The notes under the pieces were generated by a model. That model did no database searches, was not told the origin of the DNA, and saw only the letters and a list, made by a program, of their open reading frames with translations. Both the position numbers and the translations under genes were made by a program. From Bacteroidota bacterium (GTDB lineage Bacteria; Bacteroidota; Ignavibacteria; Ignavibacteriales; Melioribacteraceae), in contig JAKAEE010000030.1 in the NCBI GenBank assembly GCA_021820065.1, forward strand, positions 1-34,198: DNA of 34,198 nt. Direction: 5' to 3'. Below, piece after piece: positions 17,794 through 27,459 of the stretch; the first letter of the stretch is position 1, and the number at the start of each line of letters is the position of its first letter.

Positions 17794-19689
17794 ATGAAAA
17801 AAGTTACCGCTTTACTTTGTCTTAGTGTGGTCATTTTGTTCAGCAACTATACATACTCACAGAATTCCTCTCTACCCATTCCGCGCAACATTGAAAAAGC
17901 GATTGAGAAGGGAACGCGCACATTGAACGGCGCACCGGGACCGAACTACCGGCAGAACAAATCCGACGACACAATAAAAGTAGAGATTGACCCGCCGACA
18001 AGAAAAATTAGCGGCGAAGAAAAAATTGTTTACTACAATAACAGTCCAGACACACTTAAACAAATTGTTATTCGTCTTTACCAAGATATTCTGCGTAAAG
18101 GAAACATGCGCGATTTTGAAGTTGACCCCTTAGACATTAACGATGGAGTAACGGTAACCAAACTTGTGGTAGGCGGTAAACAGTTTAAGATGGATGGAAC
18201 CGACAAAGATATTTCGCGCGCCGGCACAAATCTTATTATTAAACTGGATAAACCATTGGCGCCGAAATCGAAAACCGAAATTGAAACCAGCTGGAGCTTT
18301 ATCATTTCTAAAATCTCCAACATCCGCATGGGCACGTACGACAGCACATCATTTTTTGTTTCGTATTTTTATCCGCAAGTCGCAGTTTATGACGACATAG
18401 ATGGATGGGACGAACAGAACTACACCGGGCAGACGGAAATGTATAACGACTTCAATAATTATAACGTTGAGATTACAACGCCAAAAAAATTTACTCTTTG
18501 GGCAACAGGAGTTCTCCAAAATCCGGAAGAAGTTTTTTCTTCGAAAACTTTAGAGCAGTACAAAAAGGCGCACGAATCAAATGATGTCGTCCGCATCATC
18601 GAAGAGAAAGATTACCAAGCCGGATTAGTTACGGCGGATAAGGAAAAGCTTACATATAAATTCAAAGCAGAGCATGTTCCAGATTTTGCTTTTGCAACCA
18701 GCGATCATTATCTGTGGGACGCTTCGACGCTTGTTGTGGACAAAGAGACCGGACGCAAAACTTTTATTTCTGCAGCGTACAACAAGAACTCAAAAGATTT
18801 TTACGGCGTTGCTGAACTCGCGCGCAAAGCGATTGAGAGTTTTTCTACTCACATTCCCGGCTGGCCGTTTCCGTATCCGAGCATGACGGTTTTCAACGGT
18901 CAGGGCGGAATGGAATACCCTATGATGGTAAACGATTCATCTGTTCCCGAATTAAAAGGAACGGTTCATTTAACTTCTCACGAAATTTGCCATACATACT
19001 TTCCGTTCTTCATGGGAATTAACGAACGCAAATATGCGTGGATGGATGAAGGCTGGGCGACAATGCTTCCGTTCGATTTTCAAGCGGCTAATGCCGGGGG
19101 CTTTGATGATCGAGCCGATAATGCCGGGAGCTACAGCCAATTTGCCGGCAACGAAGACGATATTCCTTTGATGGTTCTCTCGTACGATTTGAGAGGCGCC
19201 GGATACAGAACCGCGTCGTACAGAAGACCGGGAGCGGCATACGAATTCCTGCGTCAAACCCTCGGCGATGATCTCTTCATAAAATGTCTGCATAAATACA
19301 TGAGCAGATGGAACGGAAAGCACCCGGAGCCGTACGATTTCTTTTTCACATTTAATGAAGCTTCGGGACAAAATCTTGATTGGTATTTCAAGCCGTGGTT
19401 CTTCGAAAGAGTATATCCCGATTTATCGCTTTCAGCAAAGAAAACAGAGAGTGGGGAATTAAACATCAGCATAACAAACAAAGGCGGAATGCCGGTGCCG
19501 GTAATTGTAAAGTTTTATTACGATGACGGGACGAATGAGACGGTCATTAACAAAACAGCCGAAGTATGGAAAGATGGAAAAATTATTTTTTCGGAAAATG
19601 TAAATCCTAAAAAGAATGTTAAGAAGATTGAACTAGGAACGGCGGAGATACCGGACGTAGATTTGAAAAACAATACTGCGGCATTTTAA
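17794..19689 (+). CDS. Secreted M1-family zinc metallopeptidase, copy 1
   Basis: The N terminus is a signal peptide (MKKVTALLCLSVVILF..., probable cleavage near residue 22). The M1 zinc site is complete: HEICH (H396-E397-H400) and the third ligand E419 in 'WMDEGWA', with the exact HExxH-x18-E spacing. The aminopeptidase-type 'GGMEYPMM' takes the place of GAMEN. The N-terminal beta domain includes 'YYNNSPDTLKQIVIRLYQD', and the C terminus looks like a beta-sandwich (CARDB-like). There is no T9SS sorting domain, so the protein is probably periplasmic or released by another route. At 631 aa it is very similar to the gene 66 nt downstream, a tandem duplication. It likely trims peptides at their N termini. 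Confidence 0.9.
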   Translation: MKKVTALLCLSVVILFSNYTYSQNSSLPIPRNIEKAIEKGTRTLNGAPGPNYRQNKSDDTIKVEIDPPTRKISGEEKIVYYNNSPDTLKQIVIRLYQDILRKGNMRDFEVDPLDINDGVTVTKLVVGGKQFKMDGTDKDISRAGTNLIIKLDKPLAPKSKTEIETSWSFIISKISNIRMGTYDSTSFFVSYFYPQVAVYDDIDGWDEQNYTGQTEMYNDFNNYNVEITTPKKFTLWATGVLQNPEEVFSSKTLEQYKKAHESNDVVRIIEEKDYQAGLVTADKEKLTYKFKAEHVPDFAFATSDHYLWDASTLVVDKETGRKTFISAAYNKNSKDFYGVAELARKAIESFSTHIPGWPFPYPSMTVFNGQGGMEYPMMVNDSSVPELKGTVHLTSHEICHTYFPFFMGINERKYAWMDEGWATMLPFDFQAANAGGFDDRADNAGSYSQFAGNEDDIPLMVLSYDLRGAGYRTASYRRPGAAYEFLRQTLGDDLFIKCLHKYMSRWNGKHPEPYDFFFTFNEASGQNLDWYFKPWFFERVYPDLSLSAKKTESGELNISITNKGGMPVPVIVKFYYDDGTNETVINKTAEVWKDGKIIFSENVNPKKNVKKIELGTAEIPDVDLKNNTAAF

Positions 19690-19755
19690 ATGTAAAGCCG
19701 AGGAAACAATCAGCGATCGAGAGACATCTAAAGTAACAACAAAACCGAGGAACAA

Positions 19756-21669
19756 ATGAAAAAAATATTCTCCGCAATAAACATTGTTGTTGCCATTTTA
19801 ATGTTTGCACAAATGGCGTCGGCGCAAAGCTCCAAACTTTACATTCCGCGAGACATTTTAAAGGCGTACGAAAAAGGAACACGTTCTTACGACGGCAAAC
19901 CGGGACCGAACTATTGGATCAATCACACGGATTATAAAATTCAAGCGGAAGTTTTTCCGAAAGAACATAAAGTTAGCGGGCATGCGTTTATAACTTTCTA
20001 TAATGAAAGTCCCGATACACTCAAACAATTGGTTTTGCGTCTGTACCAGGACATAATGAAAAAGGGAAACACACGCGACTTCCCGATTAACCCCGCGGAT
20101 GAAACGGACGGAGTGAAAATAGATACGTTGATTCTTGACGGAGTCGGTTTCAGCGAGAAAAAACCGGGAAGCGTGTTTAAGACAGCGACAAATTTGGTGA
20201 TACGGGAACTTCCTCATCCGATTGCGCCAAAATCTAATTTGAAAATCGAAGTGAAATGGTCGGTTATAATTCCGAAAGAAACCAGAATCAGAATGGGCGC
20301 ATACAACGATTCGACGCTTTACGTTGCGTACTGGTACCCGCAGGTTGCCGTTTATGATGATGTTGATGGATGGGATAGATACGATTACGGCGGCGCAGTA
20401 GAGTTTTACAACGATTTCAATAATTTCAATCTTGAAATCACCGTTCCGAAAAATTATTTAGTATGGGGAACGGGACTTTATCAAAATTTACAGGACGTAG
20501 TGAAACCGGGAATTTATTCACGGTACAAAGAAGCTTGGGAATCCGACGGCGTTGTTAGAATTGTCGGTGAAGACGATTTGAAAAACGGAACAACTCTCGG
20601 CGGTGATAAAATTGTTTGGAAATTGAAAGCTGAACATGTGCCCGACGTTTCGTTTGCAACAAGCAGCGGATACATTTGGGACGGCATCAGCGCTGTTGTT
20701 GATGCAAACGGAAGAAGAGTTTTAACGGACGCAGTTTATCCGAGAACTCAAAAAGCGTTTGAAGATGTTGCCGGATATGCAAAAGGAACAGTCGAAACAC
20801 TTTCGAAAAATTTGCCCGGCGTTCCGTTTCCGTATCCCAAGATTACATCATTCAACGGAGAGCAATCGCATGGCGGCGGAATGGAAATTCCCATGATGTG
20901 CAACGACGGAATTTATCCAACCAAAACGGGACAAGCCGGCGTAACATTTCACGAGATTGCACACACGTATTTTCCGTTTTACATGGGAACCAACGAACGC
21001 AAATACGCATGGATGGATGAAGGATGGGCGACATTTTTTACTTCCGCTCAATTAAACAAACTAATGCCCGATACCGAAAGGTTCAAAGAAAATATTGCTG
21101 CCGTTGGGAAGTTAATGGGAGTCGAGAGCGATCTGCCGACAATCACTCCATCGGTCATCGCCCGCGGCGGACATCTTCTTACCTTTACCTCTTATGCTAA
21201 AGCCTCGGTATCATACTTTATGTTGAAGAACGCATTAGGTGATGATCTCTTCAAAAAATGTTTGGATGAATACATGAGCAGGTGGAACGGAAAACATCCG
21301 TTGCCATGGGATTTCTTTTTCACGTTTAATGATGTAGCTAAACAAGACTTAAGCTGGTTCTGGAATCCGTGGTATTTTTATAGAGGATTTCCTGATCTCG
21401 CAGTTAAGAATGTAAAAGTTAAATCGGGCAAAGCTGTCGTTACCGTTGAAAAGGTTGGGAACGTTCCGGTACCGATTGATCTGATCGTAACATATGCGGA
21501 CAGCACTACGGAAAATGTTTCCAAGAACATCACGGTTTGGAAAACCGGCGCGAAAGATGTAAAGGTTGATTTCAAACCAAAAAAAGAAATCACAAAAGTT
21601 GAGTTGAACGTTAACTTAGTTCCGGATGCAAACGAAAAGAACAACGTTTTTGAAATGAAGAAGAAATAA
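19756..21669 (+). CDS. Secreted M1-family zinc metallopeptidase, copy 2
   Basis: This is a paralog of the preceding gene, 637 aa, with a signal peptide (MKKIFSAINIVVAILMF..., likely cleaved after 'ASA'). The zinc site is HEIAH (H399-H403) plus E422 in 'WMDEGWATFF', with the same x18 spacing. The exopeptidase motif is 'GGGMEIPMM'. Much of the text matches copy 1 ('NERKYAWMDEGWAT', 'YMSRWNGKHP'), while other stretches have drifted, so the duplication is old. It has no own clear promoter. GAGGAACAA precedes the ATG, and it is probably co-transcribed with copy 1. A hairpin of the GTAGG family follows. Confidence 0.9.
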   Translation: MKKIFSAINIVVAILMFAQMASAQSSKLYIPRDILKAYEKGTRSYDGKPGPNYWINHTDYKIQAEVFPKEHKVSGHAFITFYNESPDTLKQLVLRLYQDIMKKGNTRDFPINPADETDGVKIDTLILDGVGFSEKKPGSVFKTATNLVIRELPHPIAPKSNLKIEVKWSVIIPKETRIRMGAYNDSTLYVAYWYPQVAVYDDVDGWDRYDYGGAVEFYNDFNNFNLEITVPKNYLVWGTGLYQNLQDVVKPGIYSRYKEAWESDGVVRIVGEDDLKNGTTLGGDKIVWKLKAEHVPDVSFATSSGYIWDGISAVVDANGRRVLTDAVYPRTQKAFEDVAGYAKGTVETLSKNLPGVPFPYPKITSFNGEQSHGGGMEIPMMCNDGIYPTKTGQAGVTFHEIAHTYFPFYMGTNERKYAWMDEGWATFFTSAQLNKLMPDTERFKENIAAVGKLMGVESDLPTITPSVIARGGHLLTFTSYAKASVSYFMLKNALGDDLFKKCLDEYMSRWNGKHPLPWDFFFTFNDVAKQDLSWFWNPWYFYRGFPDLAVKNVKVKSGKAVVTVEKVGNVPVPIDLIVTYADSTTENVSKNITVWKTGAKDVKVDFKPKKEITKVELNVNLVPDANEKNNVFEMKKK

Positions 21670-21688
21670 ATAGACCAAAAAATTAATA

Positions 21689-21728
21689 CCCGTGTTGTAG
21701 GGAACGGTCTTAGACCGTTCCCGACGGG
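21689..21728. repeat. GTAGG-family hairpin
   Basis: GGGAACGGTCT (21700-21710) and AGACCGTTCCC (21712-21722) are perfect 11-bp arms around one base. An outer CCCGT/ACGGG (21689-21693, 21724-21728) extends the stem. No T run follows, so it is a poor terminator but may protect mRNA ends. The left flank GTAGGGAA is shared with 17624. Confidence 0.65.
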
Positions 21729-21741
21729 AGGGAAATAAGGG

Positions 21742-21773
21742 GTTGAGTATAACCTTCCAGATTCATAAACTTG
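21742..21773 (+). promoter_or_regulatory. Likely Bacteroidota-type promoter of the subtilase gene
   Basis: GTTG (21742-21745), a 20-nt spacer and TAAACTTG (21766-21773) each deviate by one base from TTTG-N20-TAnnTTTG. The TTG start codon lies 31 nt downstream of the -7 element. Confidence 0.5.
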
Positions 21774-21804
21774 CCTTTAACTTATCAGAAAACTTTAACG
21801 AACC

Positions 21805-24603
21805 TTGAATAAAAAAATATTTTTTGCCGTTCTTCTGCTCTCTCTTTCCTTTCTCAGGGCACAGGATGTAATTCAGAAAGGAAACATCTATTATCTTTCG
21901 AACACAGTTGTTGTTAAGCTGAAAGAAACCGCCGTTAACAATGCGCAGGCGCTGAAAAGATCACTTGCAAAGTATCCCGTCAGAGAAGCGGTCCAAATGT
22001 ATCCGCAAAACGGAACATTGAAAAAGGGCGAAGCGTTGCTGAGCCGAACGTATCTGGTTCAAGTTGATTCGAAAGAAGATCCCGCCGGACTCGCAAAAAA
22101 AATTTCCAAACAGTCCAACATTGAGTGGGCGGAACCGAAATACGTTTATAGATTAACTTATTCGCCGAACGATTCTCTTTATGTATTGAAACAACAGCAA
22201 TATTTAAAAAGAGTTTTTGCAGATTCCGCCTGGAATGTTACGAAGGGTGATTCAAAAGTTATAATTGGAATTATTGATACGGGCGTTGATTGGAATCATC
22301 CCGATCTTAAAGCGAACATTTTAAAAGATTCCAACGGAAATATGATCGGTTATGATTTCGGCGGACTTGACGGAACACCCGATAACGATCCGACAGAAGA
22401 TTATTCCGCGTTAAACAGATATCACGGAACGCACGTTGCTGGAATTGCCGACGCGGTTTCTGATAATAAAATAGGCGTGGCTTCAATCGGTTACGGCTGT
22501 TCTATTCTTCCAGTAAAAGTTACGCGAGACGATAAACGTGACGCAGCGGGATACCCGTATATCTATTTTGGCTTTGAAGGAATAAAATACGCGGTTGATC
22601 ACGGCGCAAAAGTTATCAACTGCAGTTGGGGCGGTTACAGTTATTCTTTATACGAACAATCGGTAATTGATTATGCTGTAACGAACGGCGCATTGGTGGT
22701 TGCATCCAACGGAAACGACGGAATCTCAACTCCGTTTTATCCGGCAAGCTACAACGGTGTTTTATCGGTGGGATGGTTAAGTTCAAGCAGCGATTTGATT
22801 TTTCCCGACGGCAATTACGGAAGAACCGTAAAAGTGTTTGCGCCGGGAACATCAATCTTCTCAACGTGGCAGCGTCAACCAGGTTCAAATCAGCTTTACA
22901 ATGCGATCAGCGGTTCTTCAATGTCTGCGCCGATTGTTTCCGGTCTCGCCGGACTCGTGTTCGCAAAATTTCCGAACTACAAACCGCTTCAAGTTGAAGA
23001 ACAAATTAGAGTAACGGCGGATAACATAGACGCCGTTAACGCCGATAGTTTAAAACTTCTATTGGGCAGCGGCAGAATAAATGCGTACAACGCAGTAACA
23101 AGAACTAATGCAACCTCTATCCGCGCTGGAAACGTAACGTTTGTTGATCAAGGAAACAAAAACGGGTTACTTGAATCGGGCGAAGATGTATCGGTAAAAA
23201 TTAATTTTACAAATTTCTTAAGTCCGGTTGCAAATGCTACGGTAACGCTGCAGACAAGTGATAATTCGGTTGTGATTACAAACTCAACTTTCAACACCGG
23301 ATCGATGGCGACGCTTTCAACGGTCTCCGATCAATCCAACGAATTTAAATTTACAATTCAGCAAAACGCGCCGTTCAATCACGACGTGAATTTTCTTTTA
23401 ACATATTCGGCAAACGGCTATTCCGATTTTCAGTGGATACACGCGCGGATCAATCCGACGTATGGTACGCACAACGTCGGCAACATCATGATATCGGTAA
23501 CAAGTAAGGGAACGCTGGGATTCAATGACTATCCCCAAAATCTGGAAGGCGATGGGTTCAAATTTCAAGGCGGCGACAATTTAATGTTTGAAGGCGCGTT
23601 CATGTACGGGACAGGACCCACGAAAGTTATGAACGATGCACGCGTTTCCGACTCGCAGAATGAGGATTTCGCAACTTTAATTCCAATAAAAATTAACACT
23701 ACGTCAACAAGCCAGCGCGGTTATGCGGAGTTTTCTGATGCACACGCACAGGGAAACGCATTAGGAATAACAACAAAATATTCCACTTATAGCTATGCTC
23801 AAGCACCCGACAATAATTATATTATTCTGAATTCGGAACTGTACAATTCCACGCAGAAAAATATTACCGGTTTATATGCGGGTTATTTTATCGATTGGGA
23901 CATTCCCGCAAACGATTACGCCGGAGACACAACATATTTCGATCAGACCGATAATTTTGCGGTTGCCTACGAAAAGAGCAAACAGATGACGGGAACGATT
24001 GTCGGTGCTGCTTTGATCTCTACAGCAAGTTACGGTTATTATGCAATTGATAACACGGCAACAACAGGAGATGTGATTATGGGAGACGCGAACGGTTTTT
24101 CCAACGCAGAAAAATGGTTTGCGCTTTCAAATGGAATAAAAAATAAATCAGCGGGAGTAAGCGACATCTCGCTGGTTGTTTCGGGCGGCCCGTTTAATAT
24201 TCCATCCAAACAATCAATCAACGTTGGATTTGCAATTGCCGCCGGTTCAACAATTGATGAATTGAAACAAGCAGTTCGTCAAAGCAAAGAGAAGTACAAA
24301 ACGTTGTTCGGATGGATTCCGGGCGTAACGCCCACGAGCATTACGCTTTATCAAAATTATCCGAATCCATTCAACTCAACAACGAATATAAATTATTATC
24401 TGCCGCAGAGCGGTCAAGTTTCGATAAAACTGTACGACATTTTGGGGAGGGAAATTTCAACTTTGATAAACGAAGTTCAAGACGCGGGATATCACAGAAT
24501 TCCATTTACAAGCGAAAGCATGCATCTTGCATCAGGAGTCTATTTTTATCGAATGGTTTCGGGAAGTTTTTCAGAAACGAAAAAGATGATAATTCTAAAG
24601 TGA
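21805..24603 (+). CDS. S8 subtilisin-like serine protease with T9SS C-terminal sorting domain
   Basis: The 932-aa protein has a signal peptide (MNKKIFFAVLLLSLSFLRAQ), an N-terminal inhibitor-like prodomain (about 30-110), then a peptidase S8 domain with the full catalytic triad: D158 in 'GIIDTGVD', H207 in 'HGTHVAG' and S372 in 'SGSSMSAP'. A long beta-rich region follows (about 430-840). The last 85 or so residues are a type A Por/T9SS sorting domain ('YQNYPNPFN', 'KLYDILGREI', 'GVYFYRM', terminal 'KKMIILK'). It is thus exported and anchored or released through type IX secretion. The only start in frame is TTG at 21805, because a stop lies at 21796. The T9SS machinery itself is not in this window. 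Confidence 0.93.
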   Translation: MNKKIFFAVLLLSLSFLRAQDVIQKGNIYYLSNTVVVKLKETAVNNAQALKRSLAKYPVREAVQMYPQNGTLKKGEALLSRTYLVQVDSKEDPAGLAKKISKQSNIEWAEPKYVYRLTYSPNDSLYVLKQQQYLKRVFADSAWNVTKGDSKVIIGIIDTGVDWNHPDLKANILKDSNGNMIGYDFGGLDGTPDNDPTEDYSALNRYHGTHVAGIADAVSDNKIGVASIGYGCSILPVKVTRDDKRDAAGYPYIYFGFEGIKYAVDHGAKVINCSWGGYSYSLYEQSVIDYAVTNGALVVASNGNDGISTPFYPASYNGVLSVGWLSSSSDLIFPDGNYGRTVKVFAPGTSIFSTWQRQPGSNQLYNAISGSSMSAPIVSGLAGLVFAKFPNYKPLQVEEQIRVTADNIDAVNADSLKLLLGSGRINAYNAVTRTNATSIRAGNVTFVDQGNKNGLLESGEDVSVKINFTNFLSPVANATVTLQTSDNSVVITNSTFNTGSMATLSTVSDQSNEFKFTIQQNAPFNHDVNFLLTYSANGYSDFQWIHARINPTYGTHNVGNIMISVTSKGTLGFNDYPQNLEGDGFKFQGGDNLMFEGAFMYGTGPTKVMNDARVSDSQNEDFATLIPIKINTTSTSQRGYAEFSDAHAQGNALGITTKYSTYSYAQAPDNNYIILNSELYNSTQKNITGLYAGYFIDWDIPANDYAGDTTYFDQTDNFAVAYEKSKQMTGTIVGAALISTASYGYYAIDNTATTGDVIMGDANGFSNAEKWFALSNGIKNKSAGVSDISLVVSGGPFNIPSKQSINVGFAIAAGSTIDELKQAVRQSKEKYKTLFGWIPGVTPTSITLYQNYPNPFNSTTNINYYLPQSGQVSIKLYDILGREISTLINEVQDAGYHRIPFTSESMHLASGVYFYRMVSGSFSETKKMIILK

Positions 24604-24619
24604 TTTTGGATAACCAACG

Positions 24620-24645
24620 GTAGGTCGAGATTAATCTCGACCTAC
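24620..24645. repeat. Perfect 26-bp palindrome of the GTAGG family
   Basis: GTAGGTCGAGATT and its exact complement meet without a gap. It lies between the convergent subtilase and phosphoesterase genes, where it may act as a bidirectional transcript-end hairpin. The GTAGG flank links it with the hairpins at 17624 and 21698. Confidence 0.65.
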
Positions 24646-24654
24646 AACGCAAAT

Positions 24655-25818
24655 TTATTTTTGCTTTCCTTTAAATACCAATTTTATGTTAACAATTTCC
24701 GGTCGGCTGCCGGTTCTAATTGGCGGTCCCCATCCACCCACGCCGCACGAAACGTAATAATGTGTATTTCCTTTGACCATGTATCCCCAGCCCAACTCAT
24801 AAATTTTTGAGATCAAAAAGTTCATCGGCCATAACTGACCATTGTGCGTGTGTCCGGAAAGCTGCAGATCGATTCCGTTTTCGAATGCCTCGTTCAGTCT
24901 GAATGGTTCGTGATCCATCAAAATTAATGGAAGCGATTTATCCACGCCATTCAGAAGTTCTTTGAGATCCTTTCTTTGCTTGTGTGCAAATTGTCTTATG
25001 GCGATGTCTTCGCGACCAATCAAATAAAAATCGTTGTCGATTTTGACAACGCTGTCGCGCAGCATTTTTATTCCATGGGAAGTTAGGTAATTGCACGCCT
25101 CATCAACGCCTCCAATGTATTCGTGGTTGCCGGTAACGGCATAAACTCCGTACTTGGATTTTATTTTTTCAAGAAGAGGCCCCATGTTGTCGTGCAGAAC
25201 TGGTCCGATGTCTTCGTCTATAATATCTCCCGGAAGAAGAACAATGTCGGGATTCAGCGCGTTAATTTTATCAACTACTTTCTCAAGAAACGAGCTATCG
25301 AGAATTGTGCCGAGATGAATGTCGGATGCCATTGCAATGTTCAACGATTTCAAATTGCCTGCGCTTTTCTTAATCGGAATTCTGTAGTGTTGAACAACAA
25401 TCATTTTTGTGTTTATGTATCCGCCGGCAACCGTAATAAAAACGAAAAGTATTATCACCAGCGCGGTAAAACGTTTTGTCTTCTCGGGATTCCTGTAAAT
25501 AATTTCCGGAAAGAACGGAACGAAATGATTTATTAACCGGAGAAGATCAACCGCAACCAGGGAGAGGAAAAAGTAGAACATGAGCGCAATCCAGAATGAA
25601 CCGATCCAAATTAAAACCGTGCTGATAATAGATGGAAAAGCTCTTTCAAGAAATCTTCCGGCTATGTATGAAACGACAACAAAGATTGATACGACAAGAA
25701 AAAAAGTTTTGTGTTCGGGCGAAACGATCGAGAGACCGCGGCGTATAATGTAGTAGTTAATGAGACCGTAAAGCGCGAATACTATTCCAAAGAACGTTAG
25801 CATTTGAGGCCACTTCAT
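24655..25818 (-). CDS. Membrane-anchored calcineurin-like metallophosphoesterase
   Basis: The first 145 residues contain about four membrane helices. The rest is a calcineurin-type phosphoesterase with all metal-binding motifs: 'ASDIHLG' (D166, H168), 'LLPGDIID' (D198), 'TGNHEYIGG' (N231, H232) and 'SGHTHNGQLWP' (H323, H325). The architecture matches YkuE/YpbG-like proteins, which hydrolyse phosphodiesters at the membrane; the substrate is not known. The 387-aa length is normal. ATG at 25818. It is transcribed convergently toward the subtilase, 98 nt downstream of glgA, and may share its promoter. Confidence 0.88.
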   Translation of the reverse strand: MKWPQMLTFFGIVFALYGLINYYIIRRGLSIVSPEHKTFFLVVSIFVVVSYIAGRFLERAFPSIISTVLIWIGSFWIALMFYFFLSLVAVDLLRLINHFVPFFPEIIYRNPEKTKRFTALVIILFVFITVAGGYINTKMIVVQHYRIPIKKSAGNLKSLNIAMASDIHLGTILDSSFLEKVVDKINALNPDIVLLPGDIIDEDIGPVLHDNMGPLLEKIKSKYGVYAVTGNHEYIGGVDEACNYLTSHGIKMLRDSVVKIDNDFYLIGREDIAIRQFAHKQRKDLKELLNGVDKSLPLILMDHEPFRLNEAFENGIDLQLSGHTHNGQLWPMNFLISKIYELGWGYMVKGNTHYYVSCGVGGWGPPIRTGSRPEIVNIKLVFKGKQK

Positions 25819-25915
25819 AATTATTCTTAATATCTTTCTGTAAAATTATTTATAAAACAATCCTTTGGCTAATAAAGTTTAAAGATCATGATAGAAATTT
25901 AGCCGGTGTGTTTGG

Positions 25916-27385
25916 CTAACCGTTCCTTTTGCGAATTGCGTGGTTATAGATTTGAATATATTTCTCCGCGGACTTCTGCCACGAGAAATCTTTCTTCATG
26001 CCGTTAAGCTGAATTTTCTTCCATACATCTTTCAAATGAAAATCATGTATTGCGCGCTGAACACTGAGCAGAAGTGCGATAGAAGAATATTCTACAAAAG
26101 AATATCCGGTTCCGATTTCTTTGCCATGTTCGAGAAATTCATTCCAATCTTGAACGGTGTCCGCAAGTCCGCCGGTTTTTCGCACAACGGGCACAGTGCC
26201 GTAGCGCAGAGAATACATTTGGTTCAAGCCGCATGGTTCAAAACGCGACGGCATCAAAAAAATATCGGCAGCGGCTTCAATCATGTGAGAAAGCTCGTTG
26301 TTGAAACCGAGATAAACCGAAATTTTTTCCGGATAGCGAACTGCGATCTGCTGAAAAAGATCTTCATACTTCTGTAAGCCGCTTCCGAGAACAATCCATT
26401 GCGCGTCCAATTCCATAAGTTGATTTATCCCGTAAACAAAAATATCGAGACCCTTCTGGTCAACAAGGCGCGAAATAATTCCGATCAAAGGAACGTTTTC
26501 GTTGTATGGAATTCCCAGCCGCTCCAGCAAAGTTTTTTTATTTTTTATTTTATCGGATAAATTTTCACATGTGAAGTTGTAAGGAATAAATCTGTCGGTC
26601 TCGGGATTCCAAACATTGTAATCTATACCGTTTAGAATTCCAAAAAAATCGTCTTTGCGAGCGGCGAGAAAAGACTGCATCCCAGCGCCGTATTCTTCCG
26701 TCAATAACTCCTTAGTGTAAGTTTCGCTTACGGTATTTACGGCATCGGAAACAAGAATTGCTGTTTTTAAAAAATTTACATTGCCGTAATACTCGCCCAA
26801 TCCGCCAGTCTGATAATGCTCGTATTTTATTTCTGCTTTCTCAAAAGCTTCTTTCGAAAAAATTCCCTGATAAGCTACGTTGTGAATTGTAAAAACCGTT
26901 GCAGTTTTATCGAACAATTTATCCCAGCCGTAATTTTCTTTTAGAAGAATCGGCAGCACGCCGGTTTGCCAATCATTGCAGTGAATTATATCCGGCGCCC
27001 AAGCGATGCGTTGAAGAATTTCAATCACGCCTTTGGAAAATAAAACAAAACGCTCGTCTTCGTCCCAATCGGTTGTGTAAATTCTGAAACGGTGAAAGTA
27101 ATGAGGGCAATCAACGAAGAAAACTTCAACGTTGGAATCGGGCAATGTCGCGGTGTGCACGTGAACTTGGTAAACGTGACCGTCAACGCGGATAGGAATT
27201 GAGCCGATGTCCCATTCGTAATGAAGTCCATATTCAGTCTCGCCAAACGTATTGTATTTCGGCATGAAAACTTTTACTTCGTGACCAAGCTTCGAAAGTT
27301 CGATCGGCAAAGCGCCGGCTACATCGCCAAGACCGCCTGTCTTTGCGTATGGAAACACTTCACTTGCAACGTATGCAATTTTCAT
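25916..27385 (-). CDS. glgA: Glycogen synthase (GT5, ADP-glucose type)
   Basis: GlgA extends alpha-1,4-glucan chains using ADP-glucose. The N-terminal 'KTGGLGDVAGALP' (K15-T-G-G-L) is the nucleotide-sugar-binding signature of GT5. The C-terminal 'MPSRFEPCGLNQMYSLRYGTVPVVRKTGGLADTV' contains the catalytic E-x7-E region and the second K-T-G-G-L. At 489 aa it has typical bacterial length. A -7-type TATTTTTG lies 32 nt before the ATG (27424-27417). No other glycogen genes are adjacent. The next gene upstream is an acyl-CoA synthetase 74 nt away on the same strand. Confidence 0.95.
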   Translation of the reverse strand: MKIAYVASEVFPYAKTGGLGDVAGALPIELSKLGHEVKVFMPKYNTFGETEYGLHYEWDIGSIPIRVDGHVYQVHVHTATLPDSNVEVFFVDCPHYFHRFRIYTTDWDEDERFVLFSKGVIEILQRIAWAPDIIHCNDWQTGVLPILLKENYGWDKLFDKTATVFTIHNVAYQGIFSKEAFEKAEIKYEHYQTGGLGEYYGNVNFLKTAILVSDAVNTVSETYTKELLTEEYGAGMQSFLAARKDDFFGILNGIDYNVWNPETDRFIPYNFTCENLSDKIKNKKTLLERLGIPYNENVPLIGIISRLVDQKGLDIFVYGINQLMELDAQWIVLGSGLQKYEDLFQQIAVRYPEKISVYLGFNNELSHMIEAAADIFLMPSRFEPCGLNQMYSLRYGTVPVVRKTGGLADTVQDWNEFLEHGKEIGTGYSFVEYSSIALLLSVQRAIHDFHLKDVWKKIQLNGMKKDFSWQKSAEKYIQIYNHAIRKRNG

Positions 27386-27416
27386 TTACTGAATTGATTG
27401 TGGGAAATCAGTGATG

Positions 27417-27424
27417 CAAAAATA
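27417..27424 (-). promoter_or_regulatory. Bacteroidota -7 element upstream of glgA
   Basis: On the minus strand TATTTTTG fits TAnnTTTG exactly and lies 32 nt before the ATG. A convincing -33 TTTG at 19-20 nt is missing, so only half of the promoter is supported. Confidence 0.4.
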
Positions 27425-27459
27425 GTGAAAAATATTAAATGGTTAGCCTCGGGATCTTA

